A stretch of DNA of 64,000 nt from Erodium maritimum (GCA_963921825.1 OY997593.1:47042039-47106038); one strand, 5' to 3'. Counted from the first letter of the stretch, positions 48,390 through 61,527 are shown. Numbers and translations are program-made. The notes: generated from the letters alone by a model not told the origin.

Positions 48390-50070
48390 ACACATCCACT
48401 GTTTTTTTCTCAGCAAAACATTATTTTAAAATAAAACCTCATTTGAGGTAAAAGAGGAGTTACAAGTGTGTTGATGGAATTACAAGATACAAGTTCTTGT
48501 AAACACTGAAATGAACAATGAAGTGGTAACTTGCAAAACAAGAAACAAAACAATTCAAATCAAAACCCAATACTGAGAAGGTTTAGTTTATAGCCTTCTT
48601 TGAATTAGAGCAAATGATGAGAGGAATGAGGTTAGAGCAATTCATTATGAGGGATTTGGGATTGATCAATCGATCCTTACTGAGTGTAATATGTGAAGTT
48701 CTGTAGTTGTTGAAGATGTATGTTGCAACTGTTATTCTTGGCTTTTCTTATGGACTGAGATGAAGTTATAATAGAGACTTGGTTTTGCTGAAGGGATCTT
48801 AAGATTGTTGAAGGTTGGATCTGTGTAGTGAAGGTTGCTTAGTTGTTGTTGTTGTTGTTGTTGAAGCAAGCTGAAGAGTAGTTTGTGATGAGGGGCATGC
48901 TATATGTGAGTTGCAAGCCATAGGAGAATCTGACTTTGATAGCCTGCAGTTGAGATGAAAGTTTGAACACTTGTTGAAATCTCAGATTCTGCAGATGATG
49001 TTGAAGTAGTAGATGAGGCTTCCCAGCTGAATAAGCATATCCAAGTAGAACCTACAAAAGAAGGATAGCAGCAAAGGGAAGAGAAGAGAAAGAGACACAA
49101 AACTAGAGATCAACCTACCCACACACTAGTAAAAACAGAGAGGGAGAGAACCAAAACAAGGAAAAGAACCCACACACAAGAAGAGATCAGAAGAAATGGA
49201 ATCCCTGTCACGCCCCAATTTCAGTAAACCGAACTCGGGACGCGAACGTTTTAAAATAATAAACACCTTTGAAACCATTTTTATAATTCACTGTTAAAAC
49301 ACCAACTGTTCAACAAAATAATATTTACAACTTAAAACACGTCCCAACAAGTGGACACAAAAAACATGGTATACGTCGCTAGACTCAAATAAACCCAGAA
49401 TCCCGCTTCTAGCTCTTCAAGTTTCAGAAGCTCACCTAGTCCAGCCTGCGAACGGTACCTATAGGAAAAGCAGCTAGGGGTGAGCGTTCGCTCACCACCA
49501 CGGATAACAGACTAACTACGGTATAATTAGCAGACAATGCCGGTAACATCAATAACAAGGTCAACACCGGGGAACACTGTCCCCAACCCAAGTATTCCGA
49601 CTGAACACACACCCACTGTTACCTTCCTTGACCAACTCAACACTCTGACACGTAAAGTAGACCCGACACAACCATTGACGACCTCCTCCAAAGACACGAC
49701 AGATAAAACGCAACACCAATCAAGATCACAAAGGATCGCACACCAAACAAGATCACAAAGGATCGCATACCAGCTGCCAACTGCTCAGTGCCAAGAATGC
49801 GTGCAACCTCCCGAGACTCTAACTCTGTCAGGCCAGCCAAAGAATGCTAGCAACTTACCGAGACTCTAACTCGTAAGCCAGCCGAAGAATGCTTGCAACT
49901 TACCGAGACTCTAACTCGTAAGCCTGCCAAAGAATGCTCACAAACCCAAACCACACACGCGCGGCCAGGACCCCTTTATTGACGGGCGGGCCCCCTACCC
50001 CGTCTGAACATGCAGACGCGTGTGCTCGTGGACCCCTATTTCATGAAGCGGGCCCCCAACCTCAGGTAAC

Positions 50071-50122
50071 CACAATCACAATCACAATCACAATCACAAT
50101 CACAATCACAATCACAATCACA
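50071..50122. repeat. (CACAAT)n hexamer array, about 8.7 copies, in S9
   Basis: Perfect hexamer run. The complementary ATTGTG/GATTGTG run occurs at the same place in S8 (44770-44792) and S5 (24250-24266) with fewer copies. Confidence 0.95.
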
Positions 50123-52013
50123 AGCAAATTCAACAACCAGTAACAACACAGGTTCAACACTCACAGGCACTCATGGCCACCAAGACACCAACCGTAAAAC
50201 TCGGACCCAACAGCCCCACAGGCACTCACGGCCTCCCAAGACACACCAACAGTAAAACGCGGACTCGACAGCCCCACAGGCACTCACGGCCTCCCAAGAT
50301 ACACCAACAGTAACTCACGGGCTCAACAACCCCACGGGCACTCACGACCACTCAAACCACCAACAGTAAAGACACGGGTTCACAACCCCACGGGCACTCA
50401 TGGCCACCCAAAACACCAAAGGTAAAGAAACGGGTTCAACGACCCCACGGGCACTCATGGCCACCCAAAACTCAACAATAATACACGCTCGCAACTTCCC
50501 GAGACTCTAACTCGTAAGCCAGCCAAAGAATGCTCGCAACCCCCCGAGACTCTAACTCGGTCAGGCCAGCCAAAGACACCAACCTTAGTACACGGGCTCT
50601 CATGGCCACCCAAGACACAACAGTAATACACGGGCTCTCATGGCCACCCAAGACACAATTACACAAACAACCTTTGGCATAACCAATGCCTCCAAAAGTC
50701 CTAATATCAACAGTTTCACAATCAACCCCCGGGTATGGTCATATGCCTCCAGTACTCCTAATCTCGATAAGTTCACAATCAACCTCCGGGCATGGTCATA
50801 TGCCTCCAGTAATTCTAATAACGCTAAGTTCTCTGCTCCTACGACACTACTAAGTGTCACATGCATTTCCAATATTCGTTATGTTCCCGTATCATGCCTT
50901 TCTAATATTCGATAAACCTACTTAACCCACGACACCCCGGTGTCACATGCAATTCTACTGTTAACTTTCCCTAGTCAGGGCCGAGATCCGGCTACTTTTC
51001 CCTACCTCGTGCGTGTTCTCCAAAAGACAACCAACGAGCTCTGGCGTGACCTCAGTCACTCACCCAGCTTTCCCTTGCCTCGGTCCGCGGCACGATCTAA
51101 AAGGACACAATTTTAAGGCACTTTTAAACTCGCAGGAATAAACTAAAATTCAGTAAACTTAACGCCCAAACCTAACCCCGAAAATGTCGATCACTCCCAA
51201 ACTTCCCAACTACCCGACATTGTCGATAAAGGGCCCATAAAGGCCCGATTCGCCCGACATGGCGAATGTGCCCGGGTTTTGTAAATGCCCTTCCGGGGCT
51301 CCGAAAATTCCCGTTTTCGTTTCTACGGTCTTAGAATAATTTAAGGGTTCCTATGCACTCGACGGAATCGAATTCTGACTTCCGAGTCATTTAATTTGCA
51401 TTTCAAGTTTCTAAACCCGTCAATTACAACTTTCACAATTTAATTCCAAATTTCGATCCGGTTGTAGATTAATTACTTGGGGAACGTTCTAAACCACCCG
51501 AACACAAAACCCGATCACCCGAGAACGTGGGCCCCACCCGACCATAATGGGAAAATTCCCTTTTATGCCCCAAAACGTTCCTAACGAACTCCAAACCTCA
51601 ACCAATCATCTTTAAACCAATCTTAAACAACACCCAACCTTAATCAACCCATTTAAACTCAAACCCTAAAATTCAAACATTCCAAAACGAAAATCGAATA
51701 GGTTCTCACCGTAGGGAATGACGATGGGAGCTCGATTCTTCAACCGTTGAGACGATCCGTCGGTCGGATTGTCGGGAAATCACAAAACTCCAAGCTTTTC
51801 CCTTACTTTCTCTCTTCTCCTTCTCTCTCTTCTTTCTCTTTCTAACTCCCTTCTTTTTTTTCTAAAATGGACGTGTATCAACCTTTCCCTGTTATTTTTG
51901 TTTTAAAACTAACACCAACCTTTCTTTATTTACAAAACTAACGCTAACTTCTCTTTATTTACAAACTAACACTAACTTCTCTTCATTTGTTTTGTCCAAT
52001 AAACCTAACACCA

Positions 52014-52271
52014 CCACATAGTTGACATGTGGCTAGGTGGGTCCCACACCTTTTGGAAAATATCTCCTAGATATTTTCCAATCAGATTCGCGAAAATCGG
52101 ACGTTTCGGGCCCCGAACGGGCACTTTTTCCAAGAAATTACGAAACTTGGCGGGCTACAAGGAAACGGCTCAACTAAGACCGCTGCGACGACGGCTAAGC
52201 TTTTTGGATCCAAAACGGTCCTCGAATGGACCAAAACGTCGCTCGGTTGACTTTTCCAGCGAAAAGTCAAC
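52014..52271 (-). promoter_or_regulatory. S9 LTR regulatory block with perfect dyads
   Basis: CCACAT at 52014-52019 faces ATGTGG at 52027-52032. GTGGGTCCCAC lies at 52037-52047. AAAATATCT at 52057-52065 faces AGATATTTT at 52069-52077 with 13-base arms. GTTGACTTTTC at 52246-52256 pairs with GAAAAGTCAAC at 52261-52271. Three further TTGAC/GTCAA cores lie before the LTR end. Confidence 0.6.
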
Positions 52272-52541
52272 ATTTCCCAAATTGATCAGAAAGTTGCCCT
52301 GAGTCCCCCGGAACTCACTTTGGTCGATAACGGGGTCAACTTAAGTCTGGTATGACCCTTGGGGTCCAATTCCGGTTCAATTTAGTGTCTGCTCAAATTT
52401 TTAAATTTTCCTGTTTTTCGCAGGTTTGACTGCCGTTGACCAGGAGTGGTTATTACAATCTACAAACAAGACACCCTCACATTCACTCCACTTCCTTAAC
52501 CAACCCTCCCATACCACCCTTCCCAGGACCCAGTTGGAAGA

Positions 52542-55500
52542 TCAAATGACTGGTCTCCAAGAACCACATGCTCTTGGAGCAGCTTGCCAGGAATGGAATG
52601 AAAAGCCAAAGCCTTGATGAGTGAATTTTTCCCATTCAAGACTAAAAGATTGGTGGATGATTTTCTGGAGTACTTCTTCTGATGAGACACAAGTAGCATT
52701 GAAGATCAAGGCATTTCTTGCCAGCCATATTTGCCAAGCAGTGATGAGAACAATTTTCCTCCAGCATTTCTTTGTTTTTGTCTCCACCATGTAAGATCAG
52801 GAAGATAAGAGCTGTTTAAAATTTGCAGGAATAACTCCAACCACTCCCCACCAATTGAATACCTTTGTCCAAATTTCCCAAGATTTATGACAATGAAGAA
52901 GAACATGTGGACCATCTTCTAGGTCTACCTCACATCTAGGACATGTAATGCCTTGGAGAGAAAGTTGTAGGCCTCTTGAGTCCAAGAAACATTTGGTAGG
53001 AATGGCTTCCAGACAGGCTAACCAACCAAAAGCTGCAATTTTGGGGGGGATCTAAGGAAGCCAAAGGCATTTTGTCCAGGTAGCATTGATGGAAGGTGCA
53101 GAGCCTTGATTGTCAAGTAAAGTATAGAGCCTTTTAACTGAGAATCCTTTTGAATCCCAAACCCAAATCAAAGCATCTTGTTCAGAAGTTAGATGAATAG
53201 AGTTTAATATGTTATTGAGAGCTATTCAATCATGTGCAACCCTTCCTCTAGGATTGCATCTGAACTTTAGATCCCAAGTGTCCAATGCACAAGCCTTAGA
53301 GACTGTTAATTTCTTGCCTTGGGAAGATCTGAAAAGCCTTGGGAATAAAGTTTGAAACTGATATCTCCCCACCAAATATCAGTCTAAAAAAATACCCTAT
53401 CTCATCTACCCACTTTCCACTTTAATCCTTTAATTCCAAATAGGTCTGGAAATCTAGGCTAGGATCGTTATTCAGTGCTAAGATATGAGACATAAAGCTT
53501 GCACTTCCAATTTCTTCAAAAGATGATAGATCCCAATCAGAATCATTCCACCCATATTTACTGGTGATGACTAATTTCCACAGAGAAGACCTTTCAAGAG
53601 CAAACCTCCACCACCATTTTTCAAGGAGGGTAATGTTCATTAAAGAGAGATTTTTGAGTCCTAGCCCTCCCTCAGCTTTGGACTTACAGACTGTATTCCA
53701 GCTGACCTTACTAAAACTTCTTGCTTTATCTGATCCATGCCATAAAAATCTCCTTTTCCAAGAATTCATGGTCTTTAAAACACCTTTTGGGGCTCTTATT
53801 ATGGAGAAGAAATATAGTGGGAGAGCATTTAAGGTGGATCTGATAAGGGTAATTCTGCCCCCAAATGAAAGTAGTTTGGCTTTCCACAGTCCAAGTGCAG
53901 CTTTGAATCTTGCTATGATTGGCTCCCAAGTAATAAGTCTTTTTGGATTGGCCCCCAGAGGAAATCCTAAATAGTTGAAGGGTAGTGTGTCTGCTGAGCA
54001 TTCCAAGATATTTAGAACATTAGCTTCTTCTTCTTCCATAAGGTTGAAAATGATGACACTGGATTTTGCATAATTAACTAAGAGACCAGAGGCTAGTTTG
54101 AACATTGATAGAGCATACTTGAGGCACAAGTAACTGGTAGTGGATGATTGACTGAAGAAGATTGTATCATCTGCAAATTGCAGGTGTGACATCACAGGGC
54201 CTCTAGCATTGATTTGGATACCTTGTATTAGGCCTGCTTGTACACTTGAGTTGATGATCTGGTTTAGACTTTCAGCAACAATAACAAATATAAGGGGGGA
54301 AAGGGCACATCCTTTCCTCAGGCCTCTTGTCATTTGGAAATCAGGACTAGGAGAGCCATTAATTAATACTAAAACATAAGCTTGAAAGCAGGACATCATC
54401 CACATCTTCCATAGTGATCCAAAGCCCATTTTTGTTAAAACTTGCATCACAAATCTCCAACTGACCTTATCAAAGGCTTTTTCAAAATCGGCTTTGAAAA
54501 TAATGGCCTTTTGCTTTGCTTTTTTGAGATACTACACTACCTCAGAGGCTACCAAGATGCCATCAATAATTTGCCTCCCTGAAATGAACCCTGATTGTTG
54601 ATCACCTACCAAGCCATTGATCACTTCCTTAAGCCTTAAAGATAAGAGCTTAGAAAGTATTTTATAAGGCCCTCCCATCAGACTTATTGGTCTGAAATCA
54701 TCAAAGGTAAGAGGGGCTGTGGATTTTGGAATCAGAGTTATGAATGAGGAATTTAATCCTTTTCCAATATGGCCTGAGAAGAAAAATCCTTGGACAAAAT
54801 TCATAACATCAAGCTTTATTATCTGCCAACAAATCTGAAAGAAGTTGAGATTAAAGCCATCTGGACCTGGGGCTTTATCTGCATCACAAGCCATCACTGC
54901 TTGGTAGACTTCTTCTTCATTGAAAGGTCTTTCCAACCATTGTTGTTGGTCTGTTGATAGTGTTTGAAAGGGGAGGTTTGATAGGTCTATGTCTCTGTAG
55001 TCTGAAGCTTTAAATCTAGGCGCAAAGTGCTGTGATGCTGCCAATTTGATCTCTGTAGGAGTGGAGAGTAGTTTATCCTTATCAAAAATGTGAGAGATTT
55101 TTTTCCTTGAGTCCATGTAGTTTGCCAATCTATGAAAGAATTTTGAGCCTTTATCCCCTTCATGTATCCATTTTTTCTATCCTTTTGGCTCCACAGTTTT
55201 GATAATGCTTTGTATTTGTTGATCAACTCAGCTTTTAGGTGCCCTCTAATGGTACATTCTTGAGGGGTTAGAGACCTGCTTTCTACAATCCTATCCAAAG
55301 CCTCAATTTCAGAGATCAGCAAGGAGATTTGTGTATCAAGAAACCCAAATACTTGGCTATTCCACACCTTAAGATCTGCTCTGAGCAATTTTAACTTCAT
55401 CCATAATACATAGTGAGGTTGGCCTAAAATTTGATAAGAGTTCCAAAAACTTTGAACAACTGGAATGAACCTTTTGTCTTCAGTCTAGATGTTTAGAAAT

Positions 55501-56228
55501 TTGAAGGGTCTAGGCCCCCAATACACCACATTATCATAGAGGATCAATGGCTTGTGATCTGAGATAGTCCTTGGAAGACAGCATTGTGTGAGAGACTGGT
55601 ACAGCATGAGGAATTCCTGACTGATCAAGAATCTATCAATTCTTGAGGCTCTTGATTGAGGTCCAAACCAAGTAAATTTTCCTCCTTTTACTGGAAGATC
55701 AATGAGGCTTTGGTTGTTAATAAGTTTCTGGAGGTTGTGCATGTCTGATCCACTCCTTCTTTAACTTGATCTCTCCTCAATAGCTACTACAGCATTGAAG
55801 TCTCCACCCAATAAGATAAGAACATCAGAATGTAACCTTTGTAGCTCCATTTCAATTTCATCCCAAAGAGTTTTTCTTTCATCTCTAAAGTTGGGGGCAT
55901 AAATATTGATAATGCAGCAAGGTCTATTGCAAGATGTTATAGATCCTAGCCAAATCAAAGCTCCATTTAGGGGCAAGGAACTGGTGATGATAAAATCCTT
56001 GTTATTCCAGATTGATAGAATTCCCCCTGATTGTCCAGTTGCATCAATAAAAACTGAGCTCCAGCCTCTGTGTAGGCCACATAAACTTAGGAAGTTGTGT
56101 GGCATTTTAACAAGCTTTGTTTCCTACAGAAGAATAAAAGATGGCCCTTGCTTGTGCACCAAGGTACTGAAGGCTTTCCTCTTTTGGGAAGAGGATATTC
56201 CTCACACATTCCAAGAGAGGAATTTCAT
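52542..56228 (-). pseudogene. LINE-1 ORF2 (endonuclease, reverse transcriptase, zinc tail), decayed
   Basis: The start MKFLSWNV lies at 56228. The APE-type endonuclease spans about 56228-55540 (GGDFNAVV, SRIDRFLIS, SDHKPLIL). The reverse transcriptase spans about 55000-53500 with DADKAPGPDGF, FRPISLMGG, KADFEKAFDKVSW and the catalytic FADD (near 54175). A zinc-binding tail with CPRCEVDLEDGPHVLLHC lies near 52800-52950. Disabling changes: two stops just after the start, TAA at 55761-55763, TAG at 55485-55487, a frameshift near 55140, TAG at 54532-54534, TAA at 53422-53424, and further shifts in the tail. Family knowledge: the endonuclease nicks DNA and the reverse transcriptase copies LINE RNA at the nick. 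Confidence 0.9.
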
Positions 56229-56235
56229 GTCTGTT

Positions 56236-58949
56236 TCAGAGATTGGGAGGGGATGAGGGCCTCTTGCCCAAGAGAATATCAGCTTTTGAGTCTTTATCTA
56301 GATCAACAACATCATCTTCAGGGCCACCTTCAATATTTACTGAGTCATTTTGCAATTCTTCTAGAGCCTTGAGTTGACAGATTATTTCATGATCAGGAGC
56401 TGGGGATTTTAGGCCTATGGCTTTGCCAAATCCCCAAGCTTGTTCAGCTGCATATTTCTTCTTGAGAAAGGAGAATGAGGTTTCATTATCTGGTAATGCA
56501 GCAGCCTCCTTGAGTTTAGACCTGGTAACATAAGAATGTGGGGGTTTGTCTTTTGCAGATTTTTTCTTCTTGCTTTTGAGTTTGAAGGAGGGTTTTGGGG
56601 TTGCTTCTGAAAGTCCCAAAAAATCAGCAATCTCTAGTATATGAGCTTGTTCCAAAGGAGAAGAAGGCAGTGAGTCTGAGGTTAAGAGAGTAGGGTTTCC
56701 ACTGTTCAGTAAATCCAGCCCATGTGGACCCAGAGAGAGGGTTTGAGAGGGACAAATATCCCTTTGAATGTCAGTCTCTCTAGTGTGTTGGCTCTGCAGA
56801 GAGGAGAGATGAGTGTTATTTGTGTTTTGGGCCACTCCCAACATTAAATGCCCAACTGCATTTGTACTTTCTTATAGTAAAATAATGTTTTTTGATTGGT
56901 TTGAAGCTAAAATCAGTTGTTTGTTCTTTGATCCTTGCGGAAAAGCTTCCATAGAACTGATTGAGTGGGTTGAGAGGTGTTGTGCTTCAAACTGAGGTGA
57001 TTGAAGGGCAAGGGTTTGAACATCTGTGGGACCTGAAGTTTGAGCCTCAGAAGTGCTAACAGGTACTGTAGAGATTGTGGGCATTACTACTGGAACCCTT
57101 TCAACCTGTTCAAGGTTTATAGCTTGAGTCTGCAGTTGAGTTTGATAAGTATCTGGGACTATTAAGCTTTGTAGATCAGTAGAATCAATTTCCTTGGCAG
57201 AGTTTGGCTCTTGAATAGCAGGAAGTTGGATCTCTTCATTAATGATCGCGGTTGCAGGAATGATCCCCAAAGAATCATCCTCTTGAATTCATGATAATTG
57301 AATATTCCTAGCTTGTCTTCGCGTTGGGAACTCATTAATGTTCTGTAACAAATTCACCTGGTTCAAATCAGGGCTTTGAGACTGAGCCCCTTCCAAAAAT
57401 GTGTCATCTTTTTGTAGAGAATCACTTAAATCCAAATGAGAGGATGGTGTCAAAGCAGAGTCCTCTAAAGGTGAAGCAAGGGGATCTGAATGTGAGGAGT
57501 TTGAGGATGATTCTACCAGCATTTCTGAATCTGAAACTGAGGAGATAGGTGTACTCAGAAGAGGGATCATTGAACTGTCCATAGAGTTGATCCATACTTT
57601 AAATGGTTTTGCTCCCAGTGTTATACCAACTTCTTGGGATATATTATCCAGTCTGAGGGTGTGAACCAGAATATAAGCAATATCAACATAGGTGCCTTTC
57701 TTGGAGATTGGATGTGTATAAACCAGTGTCCCATGATCTGCTATGGCTGCTTGGAATGTTTCCTCACACCATCCTTAATAGGGGATGCCATGTATTGCTA
57801 TCCAAGAGAACCTTCCTCCAATGCCATTGAAGCTTTGAAACCCTAGAATGAAAGTTAACCAAGTGTGCAGCCATTCACCATTGTCTTTCATCATTTCTCT
57901 GTCAAACCATTCCTCTGGGCACTAAACCAGAACTACCTTGTTTCCCAACTCCCTGTAGAGATATTTCTCTCATAATTGCATCCACAGTGAAATTGAGGTG
58001 TGTAACTGCAAGATGGGATTTGTGGAGAATTTTTGCTTGTTCAGAAACAATTGAGCCCTTGTGATTATAATCTGCATAAACTTTTCCTTCCTTAAGAGGA
58101 TGAGTAGGGTAAACAGGTTCTATAGCATCTTTTTTTGGCTTTTTGTCCCAAGCCTCAGTGATAAACAGCTTGTGGTTTGAGAGAATCAAGCCATTACAAC
58201 TGTCAATAGCCTTCAGAAGATCCTCTTTGCTCTGAAAGTATACAAACCCAAATCATTTGCCTTTTGAGTTTGGTTTCTGAGCAACCATTGATTTGTAATA
58301 ACCTTGCAGGCTTCCAAAAGCTTCATCCAGCCAACCAGTTGAAGAAAAGGCTGGTATATTGTAAACAAAGGCAGGATATAGTTTGGGCAGGCTGTTGGTA
58401 TTAGGATGTTGGCCCCATTTTCTTTTCTTGTAAGCATTATATGGCTGAATGTGTTCAAACCCTGGTGGTGGAAATCCCATTGAGGAAGAATCATGCTGAT
58501 CAGGCCTTTGGAGTTGTTGCTGAGAAGCTGAGATCACCATAGATTTAGGGAACCTTTGATCAGGCCTTTGCAATCTCTCCTCCTGTAGTAGATGAGATTG
58601 AAGTTTCCTAGGAGCATAAACTTGTTCTTGAGCCTGTTTTTTTGGATCTTATAGCTCTGCTGCTATGTCTTTGATGGAAGGTTGGGGTTGAATCTGTGTC
58701 TGAAATAACTGGTCTGAAGTGTTTGTCATAAAACATTTTTTGTCCATCTATGAGTTTGGTAAGGCCACCAGATGAGTATTGTTGTGTCCTGTCTGAAGAA
58801 GAAGCTGAGTGAGGCTTTGAGCTTATGTGTTTGTTCTTGATCCTTTTTTGAGTAGAAATTGTTGGTGGTTGCTTGAATCATTCCCCACATAGGTCCTGCA
58901 AGGAGTTACCATGGTCTGCATCTCCAACAAGTTCTTCCAGAGAAAACAT
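56236..58949 (-). pseudogene. LINE-1 ORF1 with an RRM, decayed
   Basis: ATG lies at 58949 (MFSLEELVGDADHG). An RRM lies at about 58400-58140: RNP2-like AFVYNIP, and RNP1-like FGFVYF directly after a TGA (58253-58255) where glycine is expected, then LLKAIDSCNGLIL. A long Ser/Gln/Pro-rich linker follows (57582-56872). A lysine-rich segment (KLKSKKKKSAKDK) lies near 56570. Frames change between 58949, 58573 and 57582, and the last three blocks share one frame with stops at 57289 and 56872. RRM-type ORF1 proteins bind LINE RNA; the zinc-knuckle type seen in LINE-2 is the alternative. Confidence 0.8.
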
Positions 58950-59297
58950 GACTGCTATCTTAAACCCAAAGGACGAATTCTTGCTTGCTGGTGACTTGAA
59001 ACAGAGGAATTTGTAGACTTGAAGTAGAAAGCCTTGAGAGTAGAGGTAGAACTACCCTATACCTTGATGGTTCGATGACCTAATGGATTGTCATCATGAA
59101 CACTACACCAAGGATAGGAACATGAAGGACCCCATGAAGAAATTGAGGAGGAATGAAGAATGAAGATTCTTCACGAACTGTGATGATCTTCAAAGCGGTT
59201 ACTGTTGCAATCTTTAAATCTTCATGATGGTACTGTAGCAGCTTGAGAGCATCAGCTGGCCAGCTTGTTGTGTTGTTTTTTTACACATCCACTGTTT

Positions 59298-60401
59298 AGA
59301 ACCTAGTTTGGAAAAAGATAAGATGAAGCTCGCTTCTTTTGTTTCTGTTTTTAAAAAAATTGGTTTGATAGCTATGATAGTAGTGGCTGTGTAGTTTATT
59401 GTTGGTTTGACTATGATAATGGTGGCTGTGTGGTTTGGGATAGCGATGGTATGTTAAAAAAATTGAATATAAGAATTATAAAAGTAATTAAACTAATAAA
59501 GTAGTATTAAAAATTGAAAATTATTAATCAAAATCAAATTTCTGAAATTTAAAATAAAAATAACTAAAACAGTTATTTTTTTAATATGAAAAGAAATTAT
59601 TAATGAAAAAATATTTTTCTGAAATTTAAAATAAAATGAATAAAATAATTATTAATGAAAAATAAAAGAATTTTAAAAAATAATAAAGAAATAAATAATA
59701 TTAAAATAATATATATATATATAATAAAAAATAATTTTATTGATATATTTTAAAAATTAGAAAGTTTGTGAAGGTTAATATAGACATTTCATATGTCTAA
59801 AGGTCTTGCAGATTTAATGACATGTCTTTAAAATTTTGATGATTAATAAGAGATATTTTGGACATTTGGTGTTCATTGAATGGAAAATTAATAAAGTTAT
59901 GACTAAATTGAACAAAAAAATAAAGTTAGAGTGGTTAATATAATAAAAAAAAAGTAGTTAAGAGGATGACGTGGAAAAATAATAATAATAGGATACTTTA
60001 TGTGTATTATTAATTTGCAGTTCTTTTTAAGTATGAGATAAAAATTCCATTTAAATGCCACACATAACACGTCGAAGAGGTTCCCTCAAAAAACATGTCG
60101 TAGAGGTTTTTAAGGAAAAAATGTCGAAGAGAAGACAGATAATTACAATATATGACATTACACTTTATTTATGTCATATAAATATTATATTTAATCTTAT
60201 TTTTCAGAAGAATGGAGATACCCTAATGGTTAAACTTTAGTATATCTAAACCGAATATATCTAGTGGTGGAGTCAATTTTTTTAAGGGGGGATATCGATT
60301 TTTTAATAATAAAAAATTTAAGAAAATCATAACTATGAAATTAGATAAAAATTGTTTTTGAAAAAAGAAATAAGTAATAAATTAAGGACCATGTAACTCC
60401 G
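59298..60401. other. AT-rich spacer
   Basis: No gene is seen. It holds long runs of A/T, an (AT) run near 59710, and a diverged duplicate TRGTGGCTGTGTRGTTT at about 59383-59440. Confidence 0.5.
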
Positions 60402-60414
60402 CCACTAAATATAT

Positions 60415-61527
60415 TTTTTTTTGAGGGAGAAACGATGATATTATAAGTATAAAAGCATTCTGGTGCCTGCAAATACAAGAGTCACCATACATACAAATGC
60501 AGAAAAGTAAATTTTGCTCTTAGGCATAGGGCGGTCAGAGGGGTGGGACTGCGGTAGCGTTCAGGGACACCGATACAGTATAATCCAACCATAAGATACT
60601 GATCGAGCAGATCAGAGGATAAACAAGCAATGGTGGACCGATTACTCCCCCGGTAAGTCAGCGTGCGTCGTCCTCCCTTGACTGATAATGGTAGGGCTCC
60701 TGAACGCGGGATTGCTGACTCCGAAGTGGTAGAGAAGTAACTCATCAACTGTTGGTGGTACCAATGCCACCTATACACCAGGGAGAAGGTACAATCGACC
60801 AAACCCTCCCTGACCCCTTCGTACTCATTCTTGGAGGCGAGGGTGCTTGAAGCCCCCCGCCGCTGCAGATGACGCCCCATTCGACGCCGCTGATTCTATC
60901 TCTTCCAAAAACTCTTGCTTCCCTTCACCCGCCAACCACCACAGGAGCAGTAATCTCCAAATAGCCAATACCATGATCAAACCCCATGGCATAGTATGGT
61001 GATGAAACACCATGATAGTTGTGCCGGCGCCGCTGCTCTTCCTAACTCTATCAGTTGTCGACGGTTGGGGGTTATACCATGATCGGAAGATCTCTACCAA
61101 CCAACCCACCCGGAGTTCAATACTCGACGGGAAGGGGTTACAACGAGTAGCGGAGGGATCCGGTCTACTCCAAAGCAACGATCGGTCTACTAAAACCGAA
61201 TTGAAGATTCCCAATTGAAAAATCAGGATTAGGATGACGAAAAGGGGCACGAGATTACCTCCCATACGCTGTCGATCGCCCCTGCTTGCGAGCCCACCTC
61301 CTGGTTTGCCACCGCCGGCCGGCCTTTACGACGGCGACGGCGAGCTTCCTTCCATGTGATGCTCGTACAAGTAGGCAAGCCATAGAACCATACAAGGCTC
61401 CTTCATCTTGAACAATCCCAAGATCACCCTTGATACACCAGCGACAGCTGTAAAAGGGAAAAGCCCTAATCGCAGAGCACTGTATTCCTTCGTCATAGTG
61501 ATTAAAAGTACAATTATTCCACACACC
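60415..61527 (-). mobile_element. 1.1-kb retroposed sequence, 13-bp TSD, source unknown
   Basis: CCACTAAATATAT flanks it at 60402-60414 and 61528-61540. A T-run after the left TSD is a poly(A) tail on the minus strand, preceded by ATAATATCATCGTTTCTCCC. Three overlapping minus-strand frames (61524-61255, 61265-60825, 60880-60482) suggest a once-coding region, but I recognise no domain. One frame has hydrophobic stretches (LVPLFVILILIFQLGIF). It may be a 5'-truncated or internally deleted LINE, or a processed gene copy. No LINE proteins are seen. Confidence 0.7.

Larger units (their letters stand above)
49206..52457 (-). mobile_element. S9: solo LTR, 3.25 kb, inside LINE-1, imperfect TSD
   Basis: It starts TGTCACGCCCC and ends GGTTATTACA. 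The flanking five bases are ATCCC (49201-49205) and ATCTA (52458-52462), matching at three of five. All other family marks are present: regulatory block 52014-52271, donor CTACG|GTGAGA at 51709, acceptor TTTTCCTATAG at 49459, minisatellite units at 50150-50660. It lies just downstream of the LINE ORF2. The poor TSD may be mutation or recombination between two different insertions. Confidence 0.88.
48405..59282 (-). mobile_element. LINE-1: near full-length L1-type LINE, RRM-type ORF1, contains S9
   Basis: The 15-bp TSD ACACATCCACTGTTT lies at 48390-48404 and 59283-59297. T bases at 48405-48408 are the start of the poly(A) tail on the minus strand. Without S9 the element is about 7.6 kb: 5' leader 58950-59282, ORF1 58949 to about 56236, ORF2 56228 to about 52540, 3' region 52458-52540 and 48409-49205. 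The RRM in ORF1 places it in the BNR-like L1 subclade described from sugar beet. Several stops and frameshifts make it inactive. Confidence 0.92.
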
